Assembly (NCBI GenBank): GCA_947499255.1
Contig: CANMNF010000003.1
Coordinates: forward strand, 124,001 to 188,000
DNA length: 64,000 nt
Direction of reading: 5' to 3'
Source of the DNA: an uncultured Sphingomonadaceae bacterium
GTDB taxonomy: Bacteria; Pseudomonadota; Alphaproteobacteria; Sphingomonadales; Sphingomonadaceae
Shown: one piece after another, positions 35,976-45,633 of the stretch
Numbering within the stretch: position 1 is the stretch's first letter
How the letters are laid out: every line of letters starts with the position of its first letter
The notes under the pieces: model-generated
Seen by the model: the letters and a program-made list of their open reading frames with translations, nothing else
What the model was told of the DNA's origin: nothing
Database searches by the model: none
Position numbers and translations under genes: made by a program

Positions 35976-36734
35976 ATGGCTTCCAATCCATTCGATCTCA
36001 CCGGCAAAGTGGCAATCGTCACTGGCGCCAATACCGGCATCGGGCAAGGCATCGCAGTTGCATTGGCGCACGCGGGTGCGGATATTGCGCTTGTCGCGCG
36101 CCGCGATCCTGAAGAAACTGTGCAAATGGTCGAAGCAGCCGGTCGCCGTGCACATGTCGTAATGGCGGACCTTTCTTCTATTGAGCCGTGTGAACGCATT
36201 GTTTCTGAAACAGTTGCGGCTCTGGGCGGCGCAGATATTCTGGTGAACAATGCCGGGATTATCCGTCGCAATGATGCTTTGGATTTCACCGAGGATGATT
36301 GGGATAGCGTTGTCGATACCAACCTCAAAGTGCTGTTCTTTCTTAGCCAAGCTGCGGGCCGACATATGGTGGAACATGGTGGTGGCTCAATCATCAACAT
36401 CGCTTCCATGCTGACTTTCCAAGGCGGCATTCGCGTGGCGAGCTATACCGCTTCAAAAAGCGGCGTGGGCGGTTTGACCAAGCTGCTCGCGAATGAGTGG
36501 GCTTCGAAAGACATCACGGTCAATGCGATTGCACCGGGCTATATCGCCACGAACAACACGGCACAGCTGCAGGCAGATGAAGATCGTAACCGCCAGATTC
36601 TTGAGCGTATTCCAGCTGGCCGCTGGGGCGCTCCATCTGATCTTGGCGGGGCCGCGGTCTTCCTGTCCTCGGATGCTGCACGCTATGTTCAAGGCCACAT
36701 CCTGGCAGTCGATGGCGGTTGGTTGGCGCGCTAA
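35976..36734 (+). CDS. kduD: 2-deoxy-D-gluconate 3-dehydrogenase family reductase (KduD/DhuD)
   Basis: This 252-residue short-chain dehydrogenase reduces 2,5-diketo-3-deoxygluconate to KDG with NAD(P)H. It has TGANTGIGQG (cofactor), NNAG, the catalytic YTASK in ASYTASKSGVGGLTK, and the KduD-typical stretch IAPGYIATNNTAQLQADEDR followed by ILERIPAGRWG. It is paired with the DhuI-like gene 24 nt upstream and is ended by a strong terminator. Its product feeds KdgK at 47803. Confidence 0.93.
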   Translation: MASNPFDLTGKVAIVTGANTGIGQGIAVALAHAGADIALVARRDPEETVQMVEAAGRRAHVVMADLSSIEPCERIVSETVAALGGADILVNNAGIIRRNDALDFTEDDWDSVVDTNLKVLFFLSQAAGRHMVEHGGGSIINIASMLTFQGGIRVASYTASKSGVGGLTKLLANEWASKDITVNAIAPGYIATNNTAQLQADEDRNRQILERIPAGRWGAPSDLGGAAVFLSSDAARYVQGHILAVDGGWLAR

Positions 36735-36761
36735 ACGCGTAAGTTTCGTCTCGCTCAAAAT

Positions 36762-36799
36762 ATGGGGCCGCTACTTGCTTGAAAGTGGCGGCCCCTTTT
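36762..36799 (+). terminator. Rho-independent terminator after kduD
   Basis: A 13-bp stem (GGGGCCGCTACTT with AAGTGGCGGCCCC) is followed by six T residues, 28 nt after the kduD stop. Confidence 0.93.
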
Positions 36800-36979
36800 T
36801 TGTGCGCCATAAATCTCCAGTTAGCGGTCGCGCGATGGCGCCATGTGTCCAGGGCGCGGCTCGCTTTACGCAGTGCTGTCTTCATGCTGCGGGGCTGAGT
36901 GCGGATCATGCGCGTGCAACCAACACCACCAGACGAGATATGAGCGTCCAGAAACTTCGAGAAACTATCACGTATAGCA

Positions 36980-37020
36980 AATTGGTAGGACACTTATTCC
37001 TGTAAAGGTATAACACTAAG
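36980..37020. promoter_or_regulatory. Candidate GntR-family operator pair before TonB receptor 2
   Basis: Two direct copies of a GGTA-NN-ACACT motif start 24 nt apart: AATTGGTAGGACACTTA and AAAGGTATAACACTAAG. The same pattern occurs before the PL6 gene. Confidence 0.5.
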
Positions 37021-37083
37021 ATTGACATAGTTGCATACCACATTACCATTCCGGGCAGATAAACAAGTCAGGGACGGGAAATC

Positions 37084-40000
37084 ATGATGGGCAACCACAT
37101 CACAAACGCGCCTTTAAAAGGTAGGAAAGCACATATTTTGGCAGGCTTGCTCGGCGGTTCAGCGATTGCGCTGACCCACGGTGCGGCTTTTGCGCAAGAT
37201 AGCGAATCGCAAGATGCAACTGCGACAGATGGCGACGTCATCACGGTCACAGGCATTCGCGCCACGATCCAAGGTGCCATTGAAGAAAAGCGCAATTCGG
37301 TCGAGGTGTTTGACGCGATTTCAGCTGATGAAATCGGTGATCTTCCCGCGCTTTCGATTGGGGAGGCATTGGAAACCCTAACGGGTGCAGGCTCTCACCG
37401 TGAACAGGGCGGAGCGACAGAAATTTCCATCCGCGGTCTTGGGCCCTTCTTGGGCTCTACGGTTATCAATGGCCGCGTTGCTACCAATGGCAGCGGTGAC
37501 CGTTCTGTCAATTTCAGCCAGTTCCCATCCGAACTGTTCAGCAAAGTTGGCATCTATAAAACGCAAGCTGCAAGCTATGTCGAAGGCGGTGTTGCAGGCC
37601 AGATCGTTCTCGAAACGGTGAAGCCGCTGGATTATGGCAAGCGCCGTATTCAGGCCGATTTCAAACTTAATTACAACCCAAACAATTTCGACATTGCGTC
37701 AGATCAACGCCTGCGCGATCTGGGCTACCGCGCAACTGTCAGCTTTGTTGACCAGTTTGAATTGGGCAGCACCGAACTTGGTATATCGCTTGGCTATGGC
37801 CGCAACCGCGCCACCAATCCAGAACAGGAAGCTGCAGCCAGCAATACGATCCGCGCTTGCGTAATCGATCCAACCACGACCAGCGATGGCGTGTTTGACG
37901 ATGGCAATTGCGACACCAGCAGCTCAACCATAAACGGGCTTCGCGATGGCAGCGTAACTGACGAATTCGTAATTGCGCGCAACAGTTATTTCTTCCGCCA
38001 AAACCGGACCGATGATCAGCGCGATTCCTTCTTTGGTGCGCTGCAATGGCGTACTTCGCCCGATGTCGAATTCAATTTGGACTTTCAATATTCCAACCGT
38101 GATTTTCAGGAATTGCGCAGCGATCTCATCTTCTCCGAAGGGCGCCGTATTGATGGCCCTGGAGATCCCAATCGGATCGATTCCGGAAATTCGCTCAACT
38201 TCCCGCTTATTTTCACAGAGACGGGTGCACTGCGGCAATTCACCAATGAATCTCGCATCGAAACCAACAGCCACGAAGTTGAACGACGCGAGCGGTATTA
38301 TGGCGGTGGTTTTTCCATCGATGTGCAAGCAAGCGATCGCCTGAAATTGCGTGCTGATCTTTCTTATTCGGAGACCGAGCGCTTTGAAGAGCAGATCGAA
38401 ATCCGCATGCGGACCCGCGATACGCTGGATATCTTTGGCAACACCGACAGTTTTATCGACGGCGTGGAAAGCGATGGCGGTACTCAAAATGACCGTGTCG
38501 AAGCGGCATACCTGATCCGTCAAAACGGCTCGGAGATCGTCAATTTCTTCGTGCAGGATTTTGACGTTACCAATCATGATCTGTTCGCCGGCGATGCACG
38601 GGCGCGTTACGATCTTGATCAGAGCCGTTTTAATTCCGTTTGGGGCGTGCGCGGCGATGCTGAGTATGAAATGGATGGCTTTGTCACATCGATCATGGGC
38701 GGCGTGCGCTATCAGGAATTGGCGTATCGGGCCGTTCCGGGGGGGGCACGCGGCACCAGCCGATTTGAAGTCACCTTTGACGCGGATGCATTGTCGGCGG
38801 CCAATCAGGAATGCCGGATCGCATTTCCGGAAGAAGGCTTCTTGTCCAATGTTTCAGGTGGCAACGCCTTGGTGACCAATGTCGATACCGATGGCAATGT
38901 GATTGGGACAACCAATTCCTACGCTGCATTTAATGCAAGGTGCTTGTCTCAAGTGTTGGAGCAGAACGATCCCAGCGGCCTGGAACTTGGCCCTGATGGT
39001 GTGCCTTTATTCCCCACCAACAACTTCCAATCCACACGCAATAGCGATGTGCTTGAGGAAAGCTGGGCGGCCTATCTGCAAGCAAATTTTGACGGCGATC
39101 TTGGTAGTCTTCCGATCCGTGGCAATTTTGGTCTTCGCGGTGTCAGAACCTCGGTCACCTCGAAGGGCTTCCGCACCACACTGACATCCAGCGTGGATGC
39201 CGGCACTGGCGATGTGACGCTTGATGAGAATACTTCAAGCCTCTTTATCGATACTGCGCAAACGTCTTACACTGAATGGCTGCCCAGCTTTAATGTGGTT
39301 GCAGAATTGCGGCCAGATGTGTTGGCACGTGTCGGCATTTACCGTGCGCTTTCGCGCCCTGATCCATCGGATTTAAGCTTTGGCCGTCAATTCGGAAATG
39401 CCAATGATGCTGACGATGCGCAATCTGTGCAAGAAGCGCTTGGCGTGGTCAGCGCAACGGGCAATCCGTTCACCGATCCTTTGTTGTCATGGAACTTTGA
39501 TGCGGGCCTTGAATGGTATCCGAACGATGACACAATACTTGCCTTCAACGCGTATTACAAAAGCTTCAATGGCGGGTTTGAAACGGTGGGTCAGCAAGAG
39601 ACTTTCACCATCGATAGGCAGCCGGAAAATGCCTTTGTCGCAACGGTACAGACAACCGATGAAACCAGCACGATTTACGGTCTTGAAATCACCGCTGCAC
39701 ATACGCTCGCCTGGCTGCCTAAACCGCTCGACGGCCTAGGTTTCAAACTGAGCTATAATTACGCAGATTCCAATTTTGAATTTGAAGATGATGCGCTTGG
39801 CGCTGTGACATCGGTTGCACTTGACGGAACCGTGACGAGCAGAGCAGCTTTGATCCCGGCGGCGAACCTGTTCGGCTTCTCCAAGCATGTTCTGTCTGCA
39901 CAGGCGTATTACTCGATCGGCGATCTGGATTTGCAAGGCGTTTACAAATATCGCAGCAATTATTTCCAGCAATTTATCAGTACGCCGGGCCGCATCCGTT

Positions 40001-40191
40001 ACACAGACGATGTGTCGGTTTTCGAAGCGCGCCTGTCCTACAGCATCACGAGAAATGTGCGCTTCACTGTGGAAGGACTGAACCTGTTCAGCAATCCGCG
40101 GACCGACTTCCGCGGGGCGCCTGACGATTTTGGACAGGTTTTGTCCTACGGCCCGCGTTATTTCGCCGGTGTCCGTGTGAAGTTCAACTAA
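37084..40191 (+). CDS. TonB-dependent receptor of the alginate locus
   Basis: This 1035-residue outer-membrane receptor has a signal peptide ending HGAAFAQD, a plug starting VITVTGIRATIQGAIEEKRNS and containing LPALSIGEALETLTG, and a barrel ending GVRVKFN. It is of the same large type as the first receptor but only distantly alike. Its place before the GntR regulator and the alginate lyases suggests import of alginate oligomers (inference). The start is ATG 37084, after GGGACGGG. Confidence 0.92.
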   Translation: MMGNHITNAPLKGRKAHILAGLLGGSAIALTHGAAFAQDSESQDATATDGDVITVTGIRATIQGAIEEKRNSVEVFDAISADEIGDLPALSIGEALETLTGAGSHREQGGATEISIRGLGPFLGSTVINGRVATNGSGDRSVNFSQFPSELFSKVGIYKTQAASYVEGGVAGQIVLETVKPLDYGKRRIQADFKLNYNPNNFDIASDQRLRDLGYRATVSFVDQFELGSTELGISLGYGRNRATNPEQEAAASNTIRACVIDPTTTSDGVFDDGNCDTSSSTINGLRDGSVTDEFVIARNSYFFRQNRTDDQRDSFFGALQWRTSPDVEFNLDFQYSNRDFQELRSDLIFSEGRRIDGPGDPNRIDSGNSLNFPLIFTETGALRQFTNESRIETNSHEVERRERYYGGGFSIDVQASDRLKLRADLSYSETERFEEQIEIRMRTRDTLDIFGNTDSFIDGVESDGGTQNDRVEAAYLIRQNGSEIVNFFVQDFDVTNHDLFAGDARARYDLDQSRFNSVWGVRGDAEYEMDGFVTSIMGGVRYQELAYRAVPGGARGTSRFEVTFDADALSAANQECRIAFPEEGFLSNVSGGNALVTNVDTDGNVIGTTNSYAAFNARCLSQVLEQNDPSGLELGPDGVPLFPTNNFQSTRNSDVLEESWAAYLQANFDGDLGSLPIRGNFGLRGVRTSVTSKGFRTTLTSSVDAGTGDVTLDENTSSLFIDTAQTSYTEWLPSFNVVAELRPDVLARVGIYRALSRPDPSDLSFGRQFGNANDADDAQSVQEALGVVSATGNPFTDPLLSWNFDAGLEWYPNDDTILAFNAYYKSFNGGFETVGQQETFTIDRQPENAFVATVQTTDETSTIYGLEITAAHTLAWLPKPLDGLGFKLSYNYADSNFEFEDDALGAVTSVALDGTVTSRAALIPAANLFGFSKHVLSAQAYYSIGDLDLQGVYKYRSNYFQQFISTPGRIRYTDDVSVFEARLSYSITRNVRFTVEGLNLFSNPRTDFRGAPDDFGQVLSYGPRYFAGVRVKFN

Positions 40192-40200
40192 GTCAGCCTT

Positions 40201-40248
40201 CTTGGCGGCGTCCCCATTAGTTTCCTCCCACAAGGGGGCGCCGCCAAG
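40201..40248. terminator. Long stem-loop after TonB receptor 2
   Basis: Fifteen-base arms (CTTGGCGGCGTCCCC and GGGGGCGCCGCCAAG, one mismatch) enclose 18 nt, just after the receptor stop. No T-run follows, so it may be a weak terminator or an mRNA-protecting structure that lowers expression of the next genes. Confidence 0.55.
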
Positions 40249-40302
40249 TTCATGACGACCACTGGTAAACGCGCGAGCAGTCATTTAAGGAGTAAATATC
40301 CA

Positions 40303-40317
40303 CGCGTCTTACCAAAT
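40303..40317. promoter_or_regulatory. Candidate GntR operator before the gntR gene
   Basis: CGCGTCTTACCAAAT is, on the other strand, ATTTGGTAAGACGCG, matching the GGTA-NN-AC pattern of the other sites. A partner half, GGTAAACGCG, lies at about 40264, so the two form a widely spaced inverted repeat. Confidence 0.4.
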
Positions 40318-40336
40318 GGGGGATTTAGGAGCGGCA

Positions 40337-41077
40337 ATGACCAGCAAGCGTCTATTCCAATCTGTAGCAGAGCAAATCTCAGACTTGATTGATGAAGGTC
40401 AGTTCCCTCCGGGAACGCGTTTGCCCGGTGAACGGGAATTGGCCGAAAAGCTGGGGGTAAGCCGGGTAACGATCCGCGAAGCTGAAATCGCCTTACAGGC
40501 CATTGGCCGGCTGGAAATTAAAACCGGTTCCGGAGTTTATGTTAGCGAAAAGCAGCCAACTGGCCTCGCGGCGCTTCCCAAAGCAAGCGCGTTCGAAGTG
40601 ACAGAAGCGCGGTTGTTGCTGGAATCCGAAGCGGCCGCATTGGCGGCGCATAATATCTCCAAAGAAGCAATTGCGACCCTTGCAGAACTGGTCGAACAAA
40701 TGCGTTCGAACGATGCCGAAATCGCGGACAAAGCTGATCAACTTTTCCATGAAACGATCGCAGAATCGTCCAATAACGCGGCCCTGGTACACACTGTGGC
40801 GACCTTGTGGCGCATGCGGGAAGAAATCCCTGAAGTTAAAAAGACATACAATGCGGTTTGCGTCCATGATGCACAAACCCGGTATGAAGAGCACAAGGCC
40901 ATCTTTGACGCCCTGAAAGCGCATGACCCCGCTGGCGCACGCAATGCCATGCGAGAGCATTTCCAGCGCTTGCTCGAAGCGATGTTGGAGGCGACAGAGC
41001 GCCTTGCGATGGAAGCTGTACAGCAGCAAGCGAGCGAAAGTCGTCAACGCTTCCTAGCATCGGCTAAAATTGGTTAG
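40337..41077 (+). CDS. GntR-family regulator (FadR subfamily)
   Basis: This 246-residue regulator has the N-terminal winged helix (PPGTRLPGERELAEKLGVSRVTIREAEIALQAIG) and a C-terminal alpha-helical FCD domain with ARLLLESEAAALAA, a metal-site-type histidine in DQLFHETIAE, and EHKAIFDAL. FadR-type proteins control uronate and alginate genes in many proteobacteria, responding to KDG-type acids. ATG 40337 is chosen because TTAGGAGC lies just upstream; another in-frame ATG exists at 40316. Similar GGTA motifs flank the gene on both sides. Confidence 0.9.
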   Translation: MTSKRLFQSVAEQISDLIDEGQFPPGTRLPGERELAEKLGVSRVTIREAEIALQAIGRLEIKTGSGVYVSEKQPTGLAALPKASAFEVTEARLLLESEAAALAAHNISKEAIATLAELVEQMRSNDAEIADKADQLFHETIAESSNNAALVHTVATLWRMREEIPEVKKTYNAVCVHDAQTRYEEHKAIFDALKAHDPAGARNAMREHFQRLLEAMLEATERLAMEAVQQQASESRQRFLASAKIG

Positions 41078-41080
41078 ATC

Positions 41081-41098
41081 AATTGGTATTACACTAAT
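41081..41098. promoter_or_regulatory. Candidate GntR operator before the alginate lyase operon
   Basis: AATTGGTATTACACTAAT matches the motif before TonB receptor 2 (AATTGGTAGGACACTTA). It lies just after the gntR stop and about 90 nt before the PL6 start. Confidence 0.5.
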
Positions 41099-41184
41099 AT
41101 ACTAAAGATCAATCCAGATTGATTGACAATCATTGCGACTCCCCTATTGTCACTCTCACAAAATAAGATGAGAGGGACGATCGT

Positions 41185-43455
41185 ATGTTCACCAGGCTTT
41201 GCCTTGGCGTGATTTTGGCGTGGTTGGCCGTGTCACCGGCCCATGCTGAAAATCATTTTGTACGCAACCAGAACGAATATGCGCATGCCTTGGCGCAAAT
41301 TGAGGCTGGCGATGTCATCATTCTTGCCAATGGCGTATGGCGTGATTTTGAAATGGTGATTACCGGGGAAGGGCGGGCCGATGCCCCGATCACCATCATC
41401 TCTGAAGAGCCGGGCAAAGTGTTTCTTACCGGGCAATCCAGTTTGCGCATTGGTGGCAATTATATCTTCGTCACAGGGCTGATCTTCCGCGATGGTTATA
41501 GCCCGCGCGGCGAAGTCATCTCCTTTCGCCGGAACAAGCAGGACCTGGCCCGCAATTCGCGTGTGACCGAGGTCGTGATTGATGGTTTCAGCAAGCCGGA
41601 CCGTTATGAGTCCGATTATTGGGTTGGCCTGTATGGGCAGAGCAATCGTTTTGATCACAACCTTCTGGTGGGCAAAACCAATAAGGGCGTTACCTTGGCG
41701 GTGCGTCTCGACAGCGAAGAGAGCCGCGAAAACAATCACCGCATTGATCACAATTATTTCGGCCCGCGCCCTGTTTTGGGCTCCAATGGCGGGGAGACTT
41801 TGCGCGTCGGCACCAGCCGGTATTCGATGTTTAATTCCAACACTTTGGTTGAAAACAATATCTTTGATCGGTGTGATGGCGAAGTTGAGATTATCTCATC
41901 GAAAGCAGGCGGGAATATATATCGCGGTAATGTGTTCCTGCGTTCTCGCGGCACGCTGACTTTGCGCCATGGCGATGGCAATTTGGTTGAGCGCAATGTC
42001 TTTCTTGGCGAGGGCAAGGATTACACAGGCGGCATTCGCGTTATCAATCAGCACCAAACGGTGCGGCACAATTATATGGAAGGCCTTCGCGGCACCGGCT
42101 TTTCCAGCGCGCTGACAGTGATGAACGGCGTGCCCAATTCGCCCGTCAATCGCTATGTCCAGGTGCTCAACGCACATATTGCCAACAACACTGTGATCGA
42201 TAGCCGCCGGATAACGCTTGGCGCGGGCGCGGATGAAGAACGCTCCGCTCCGCCGATTGAAAGCGTTTTTGCCAACAATTTGCTTGGCGGTTTGGAAAGC
42301 GGGACTTTCATCGAAGTCGATGCAGATATTTCCGGCATCGCATTTAGCGGCAATCGCATTACCACAGGCAATGTGCATAGCGCTTTGTCAGACATGCCGC
42401 GCGCTCCTGTTGCAATGGAGCGGGCCGAGAATGGTCTGCTCTATCCGGCGGATGAGGCATTATCAGCTCTGGGCGCGCCGCGCGATTTGCAGCCTGTCGC
42501 ACTCGATCAAGTGGGCGTGAATTGGTATGCCAAGCCGTCCAACGATACTCCCTTTGCCACGAGCGGCAATGTGACGGCAGTCGCGGCGCAAGAGAACGCG
42601 CTTGTCGCCGCCATTGCGAATGCTGAAACGGGCGATGTGCTTGAGCTTGCACATGGTGAACATGTGATCGATCGCACCATTCAGCTCGGCAAAGCGATCA
42701 CCATCAAAGGCGCCACCCAAGAAGACGGACAAGGCGCGGTTCTGATGTTCTCGCGCCCGTCACTGTTTGAACTGCGCGAAGGCGGTAATTTGCAGCTGAT
42801 CAATCTGGTTATTGATGGCGCGCTGGCACCGGATTCGGTGGGCAATGCAGTGATCCGCACGACCACCTATCCCATCAAATCCAATTTCCAGATCGAAATG
42901 GACAGCGTGCAGGTTCGCGGACTTGTGGTGAACAAGTCTTTCAACGTGCTCACGCTTGGCAAAAGCACGCTGGCTGACCGGGTTCTGATCCGCAATAGCA
43001 GCTTTTCCGACATAACCGGCGCGGTCCTTTCGGCAAGTGCTGAAACTGAGGATTTTGGCCAGTATAATGTCGAATATCTCGATATCATCGACAGCGCTTT
43101 TAACAATGTCGGCGGTCCGGTGGCGGATGTGTATCGCGGTGGCCGCGATGAAAGCACCTTTGGGCCGTTTGTCACCTTCACCGGCAATGCGCTTTCCAAT
43201 GTCGGTTTGGCCACCACCAATGGCTCTGGCGCATCGCTGAACTTGCATGGTGTGCAAACAACTAAGGTCGCCAGAAATGCCTTCTTCAAAGGTGCGCCTC
43301 TGCGGATTGTCCATACTGTCGGCACGCCTGTGACCAGCGTTGAAGGCAATGCCTTTACCCAAACCGCCAAGCCCGTTCTTGAAGAGCTGAATTACGAAGG
43401 CGAGCCGCGCGTACTGATGGCGGGCAATGTCCTTGATGGGGAGCCTGTCGAATGA
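41185..43455 (+). CDS. PL6 alginate lyase
   Basis: This 756-residue polysaccharide lyase of the chondroitinase-B/alginate-lyase family 6 has a signal peptide (LAVSPAHAEN) and a long right-handed beta-helix. Key PL6 features are NGGETLRVGTS and CDGEVEIISSKAGGN, with the likely catalytic lysine, and LTLRHGDGN with the arginine. A second region (about residues 450-756) continues beta-helix-like repeats, as in two-domain PL6 enzymes. It would cleave alginate in the periplasm or outside. It overlaps the PL17 gene by 4 nt. Confidence 0.93.
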   Translation: MFTRLCLGVILAWLAVSPAHAENHFVRNQNEYAHALAQIEAGDVIILANGVWRDFEMVITGEGRADAPITIISEEPGKVFLTGQSSLRIGGNYIFVTGLIFRDGYSPRGEVISFRRNKQDLARNSRVTEVVIDGFSKPDRYESDYWVGLYGQSNRFDHNLLVGKTNKGVTLAVRLDSEESRENNHRIDHNYFGPRPVLGSNGGETLRVGTSRYSMFNSNTLVENNIFDRCDGEVEIISSKAGGNIYRGNVFLRSRGTLTLRHGDGNLVERNVFLGEGKDYTGGIRVINQHQTVRHNYMEGLRGTGFSSALTVMNGVPNSPVNRYVQVLNAHIANNTVIDSRRITLGAGADEERSAPPIESVFANNLLGGLESGTFIEVDADISGIAFSGNRITTGNVHSALSDMPRAPVAMERAENGLLYPADEALSALGAPRDLQPVALDQVGVNWYAKPSNDTPFATSGNVTAVAAQENALVAAIANAETGDVLELAHGEHVIDRTIQLGKAITIKGATQEDGQGAVLMFSRPSLFELREGGNLQLINLVIDGALAPDSVGNAVIRTTTYPIKSNFQIEMDSVQVRGLVVNKSFNVLTLGKSTLADRVLIRNSSFSDITGAVLSASAETEDFGQYNVEYLDIIDSAFNNVGGPVADVYRGGRDESTFGPFVTFTGNALSNVGLATTNGSGASLNLHGVQTTKVARNAFFKGAPLRIVHTVGTPVTSVEGNAFTQTAKPVLEELNYEGEPRVLMAGNVLDGEPVE

Positions 43456-45632
43456 TCCGTACAGGCTTCCTCGCTGTACTGTTTGCAGCATCTATAACGC
43501 AGCCAGCACTGGCGCATGGGCATGAAGCTGTGGCGGCGCAAACAAGCGCTATGATGCCCGCCTTTTTCACTGCCGAGATGGAACGCGCGCAAAGCTTCGT
43601 TGCGCAGATGATGGAACAGGGCGTCATTGTCCCTGAACCCAAGGATCCGGGCGGCGGATACACCCACGAACAGCATAAGCGCAATTACCGCGCGATGTAT
43701 CTTGCCGGGCAATTGTTTCGCATCACCGGTGATCAGGTTTACGCTGATTATGTCCGCGATATGCTGCTCGATTATGCCGCGCTTTATCCCACTTTGGGCG
43801 AACATCCGGCCAAAGCCAGCACAAATGTCGGGCGGCTTTTCTGGCAAGGTCTTAATGATGCGGTGTGGCTGGTCCATTCGGTGCAGGGTTATGGCGATAT
43901 TCGCGATACTTTGTCCGACGCGGACCGTGATCTGATCGACAATCAGGTGTTCCGCCGTGCGGCAAATTTCTTATCGGTGGAATCGCCGCACACCTTTGAT
44001 CGGATCCATAATCACGCCACATGGTCCACCGCTGGCGTTGGCATGACCGGTTATTTGCTGGGCGATCAGGATATGGTTGATCGCGCTTTGCTAGGCTCTG
44101 ACAAAAGCGGTGAGACGGGTTTTCTGCGTCAGACCGAATTGCTGTTTTCGCCCGATGGGTATTACACAGAAGGGCCGTATTATCAGCGCTATGCTTTGAT
44201 GCCGTTCATGGTTTTTGGCGGTGCGATTGCGCGCAATGATCCAGATCGTCGCATTTTTGAACATCGCGATGGCATTCTGCTCAAAGCACTCCAGACGACC
44301 ATTCAGCTGACCTACGGCGGATATTTCTTCCCTTTCAACGATGCGATCCGCGACAAGAGCCTCAACACAGATGAGCTGTATCACGGCGTGGCGATTGCTT
44401 ATGCCGAGACGCGGGATCCGGGCCTGTTGGCAATTGCACAATGGCAGGGGCGCACGATCTTAACCGATGATGGTTTGGAGCTGTCCCGCGATCTTGCCGC
44501 GGGCAAAGCGCAAGCTTTTGATTTCCGCTCGATGCTTTTGTCAGATGGGCCAGATGGCGATCAAGGAGCGGTAGCGATCCTGCGCGATGGCCAGGAGCAT
44601 GGTGAAGATCACACAACACTGGTCGCCAAGAACAGCTCGCAAGGGATGGGGCATGGCCATTTCGATAAGCTGGCATGGCAGCTTTACGATAACGGCAATG
44701 AGATCGTGCGCGATTATGGCGCGGCGCGTTTTCTCAATATCGTTGCCAAAGCTGGCGGGCGCTATCTTCCTGAGAATGAAAGCTGGGCCAAGCAAACCAT
44801 CGCGCACAATGCGCTGGTGGTGAATGAGCGCAGCCATTTCGACAAAGATGCCGATGTGGCCGATATGTTTGCGCCCACGCAGCTGTATTTTGCCTCAACG
44901 CCAGAACTGCAGATTAGCACAGCGGCGATAAACACTGCCTATCCGCAAGAGCAGGTGACGATGCTGCGCAGCTTGGCGATGATGGAGGTGAAGGGTCTTT
45001 CCGCGCCTATCATAGTCGATGTGATGCGTGCGCAAGGGCAAGGCGATCTGCGGTTTGATTTGCCGCTGCATTATTCCGGCCACATCATGGAAATGGGCTT
45101 TGACACACAAAGCAATGTGACCACACGGCCAGTGCTTGGCGATAGCAATGGATATGAGCATATCTGGGTCGATGCGACCGGCATGCCAGAAGCGGGTGAG
45201 GCTTATCTCACATGGCTGCTGGATGGGCGTTTTTACACCTATCGGTTTGTCCCGCATGGTGAAACGCAGGCGATCCTTGGGGAAAGCGGCGCGAATGATC
45301 CTGCGTTTAATTTGCGACGCGAACCGATCATTATTCAGCGCGTCGACAATTCCGACCAAGCCACTTTTGTAAGCGTTCTGGAATCGCACGGTTTGTCAGA
45401 CGGGGCTGCTGAATTGGTTGTTGGCAGCACCAGCCAAATCGCATCACTGCGCCATGTCGCGATGGGCGGATATGATCTGGTCGTGGTGGAAACGGTTGGC
45501 GGCGTGAAGGCGGCTATGGCGCTTTCTTACGATAATGATGCGGCCAAACAGCACGCCATCACGTTCGAAGGCCAAGAGCTGTTCTGGACCGGTTTTGCCG
45601 CAAGGATCGAACTTGCCGGGCAAGGCGATTGA
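43452..45632 (+). CDS. PL17 oligoalginate lyase (heparinase II/III-like)
   Basis: This 726-residue exo-acting lyase releases unsaturated monomers (converted to DEH) from alginate oligomers. It has an N-terminal signal (IRTGFLAVLFAASITQPALA), an alpha/alpha-barrel with NHATWSTAGVGMTGYLLGD carrying the asparagine-histidine pair, and FSPDGYYTEGPYYQRYAL carrying the catalytic tyrosine, as in Alg17C. The C-terminal half is a heparinase-II/III-type beta-sandwich domain with GMGHGHFDKLAW, a metal-type histidine motif. It acts after PL6 in the same operon. Confidence 0.94.
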   Translation: MIRTGFLAVLFAASITQPALAHGHEAVAAQTSAMMPAFFTAEMERAQSFVAQMMEQGVIVPEPKDPGGGYTHEQHKRNYRAMYLAGQLFRITGDQVYADYVRDMLLDYAALYPTLGEHPAKASTNVGRLFWQGLNDAVWLVHSVQGYGDIRDTLSDADRDLIDNQVFRRAANFLSVESPHTFDRIHNHATWSTAGVGMTGYLLGDQDMVDRALLGSDKSGETGFLRQTELLFSPDGYYTEGPYYQRYALMPFMVFGGAIARNDPDRRIFEHRDGILLKALQTTIQLTYGGYFFPFNDAIRDKSLNTDELYHGVAIAYAETRDPGLLAIAQWQGRTILTDDGLELSRDLAAGKAQAFDFRSMLLSDGPDGDQGAVAILRDGQEHGEDHTTLVAKNSSQGMGHGHFDKLAWQLYDNGNEIVRDYGAARFLNIVAKAGGRYLPENESWAKQTIAHNALVVNERSHFDKDADVADMFAPTQLYFASTPELQISTAAINTAYPQEQVTMLRSLAMMEVKGLSAPIIVDVMRAQGQGDLRFDLPLHYSGHIMEMGFDTQSNVTTRPVLGDSNGYEHIWVDATGMPEAGEAYLTWLLDGRFYTYRFVPHGETQAILGESGANDPAFNLRREPIIIQRVDNSDQATFVSVLESHGLSDGAAELVVGSTSQIASLRHVAMGGYDLVVVETVGGVKAAMALSYDNDAAKQHAITFEGQELFWTGFAARIELAGQGD

Positions 45633-45633
45633 T

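Larger units (their letters stand above)
36735..37083. promoter_or_regulatory. Terminator and promoter region before the second TonB receptor
   Basis: No gene is supported in this 349-nt stretch. After the kduD terminator come the candidate GntR motifs AATTGGTAGGACACTTA at 36980-36996 and AAAGGTATAACACTAAG at 37004-37020, then AT-rich sequence up to the receptor start. Confidence 0.6.

Noticed and set aside
36803-36993. Possible minus-strand gene between kduD and TonB receptor 2
   Set aside because: Only short shadow-like frames occur, with no start signal or known motif.
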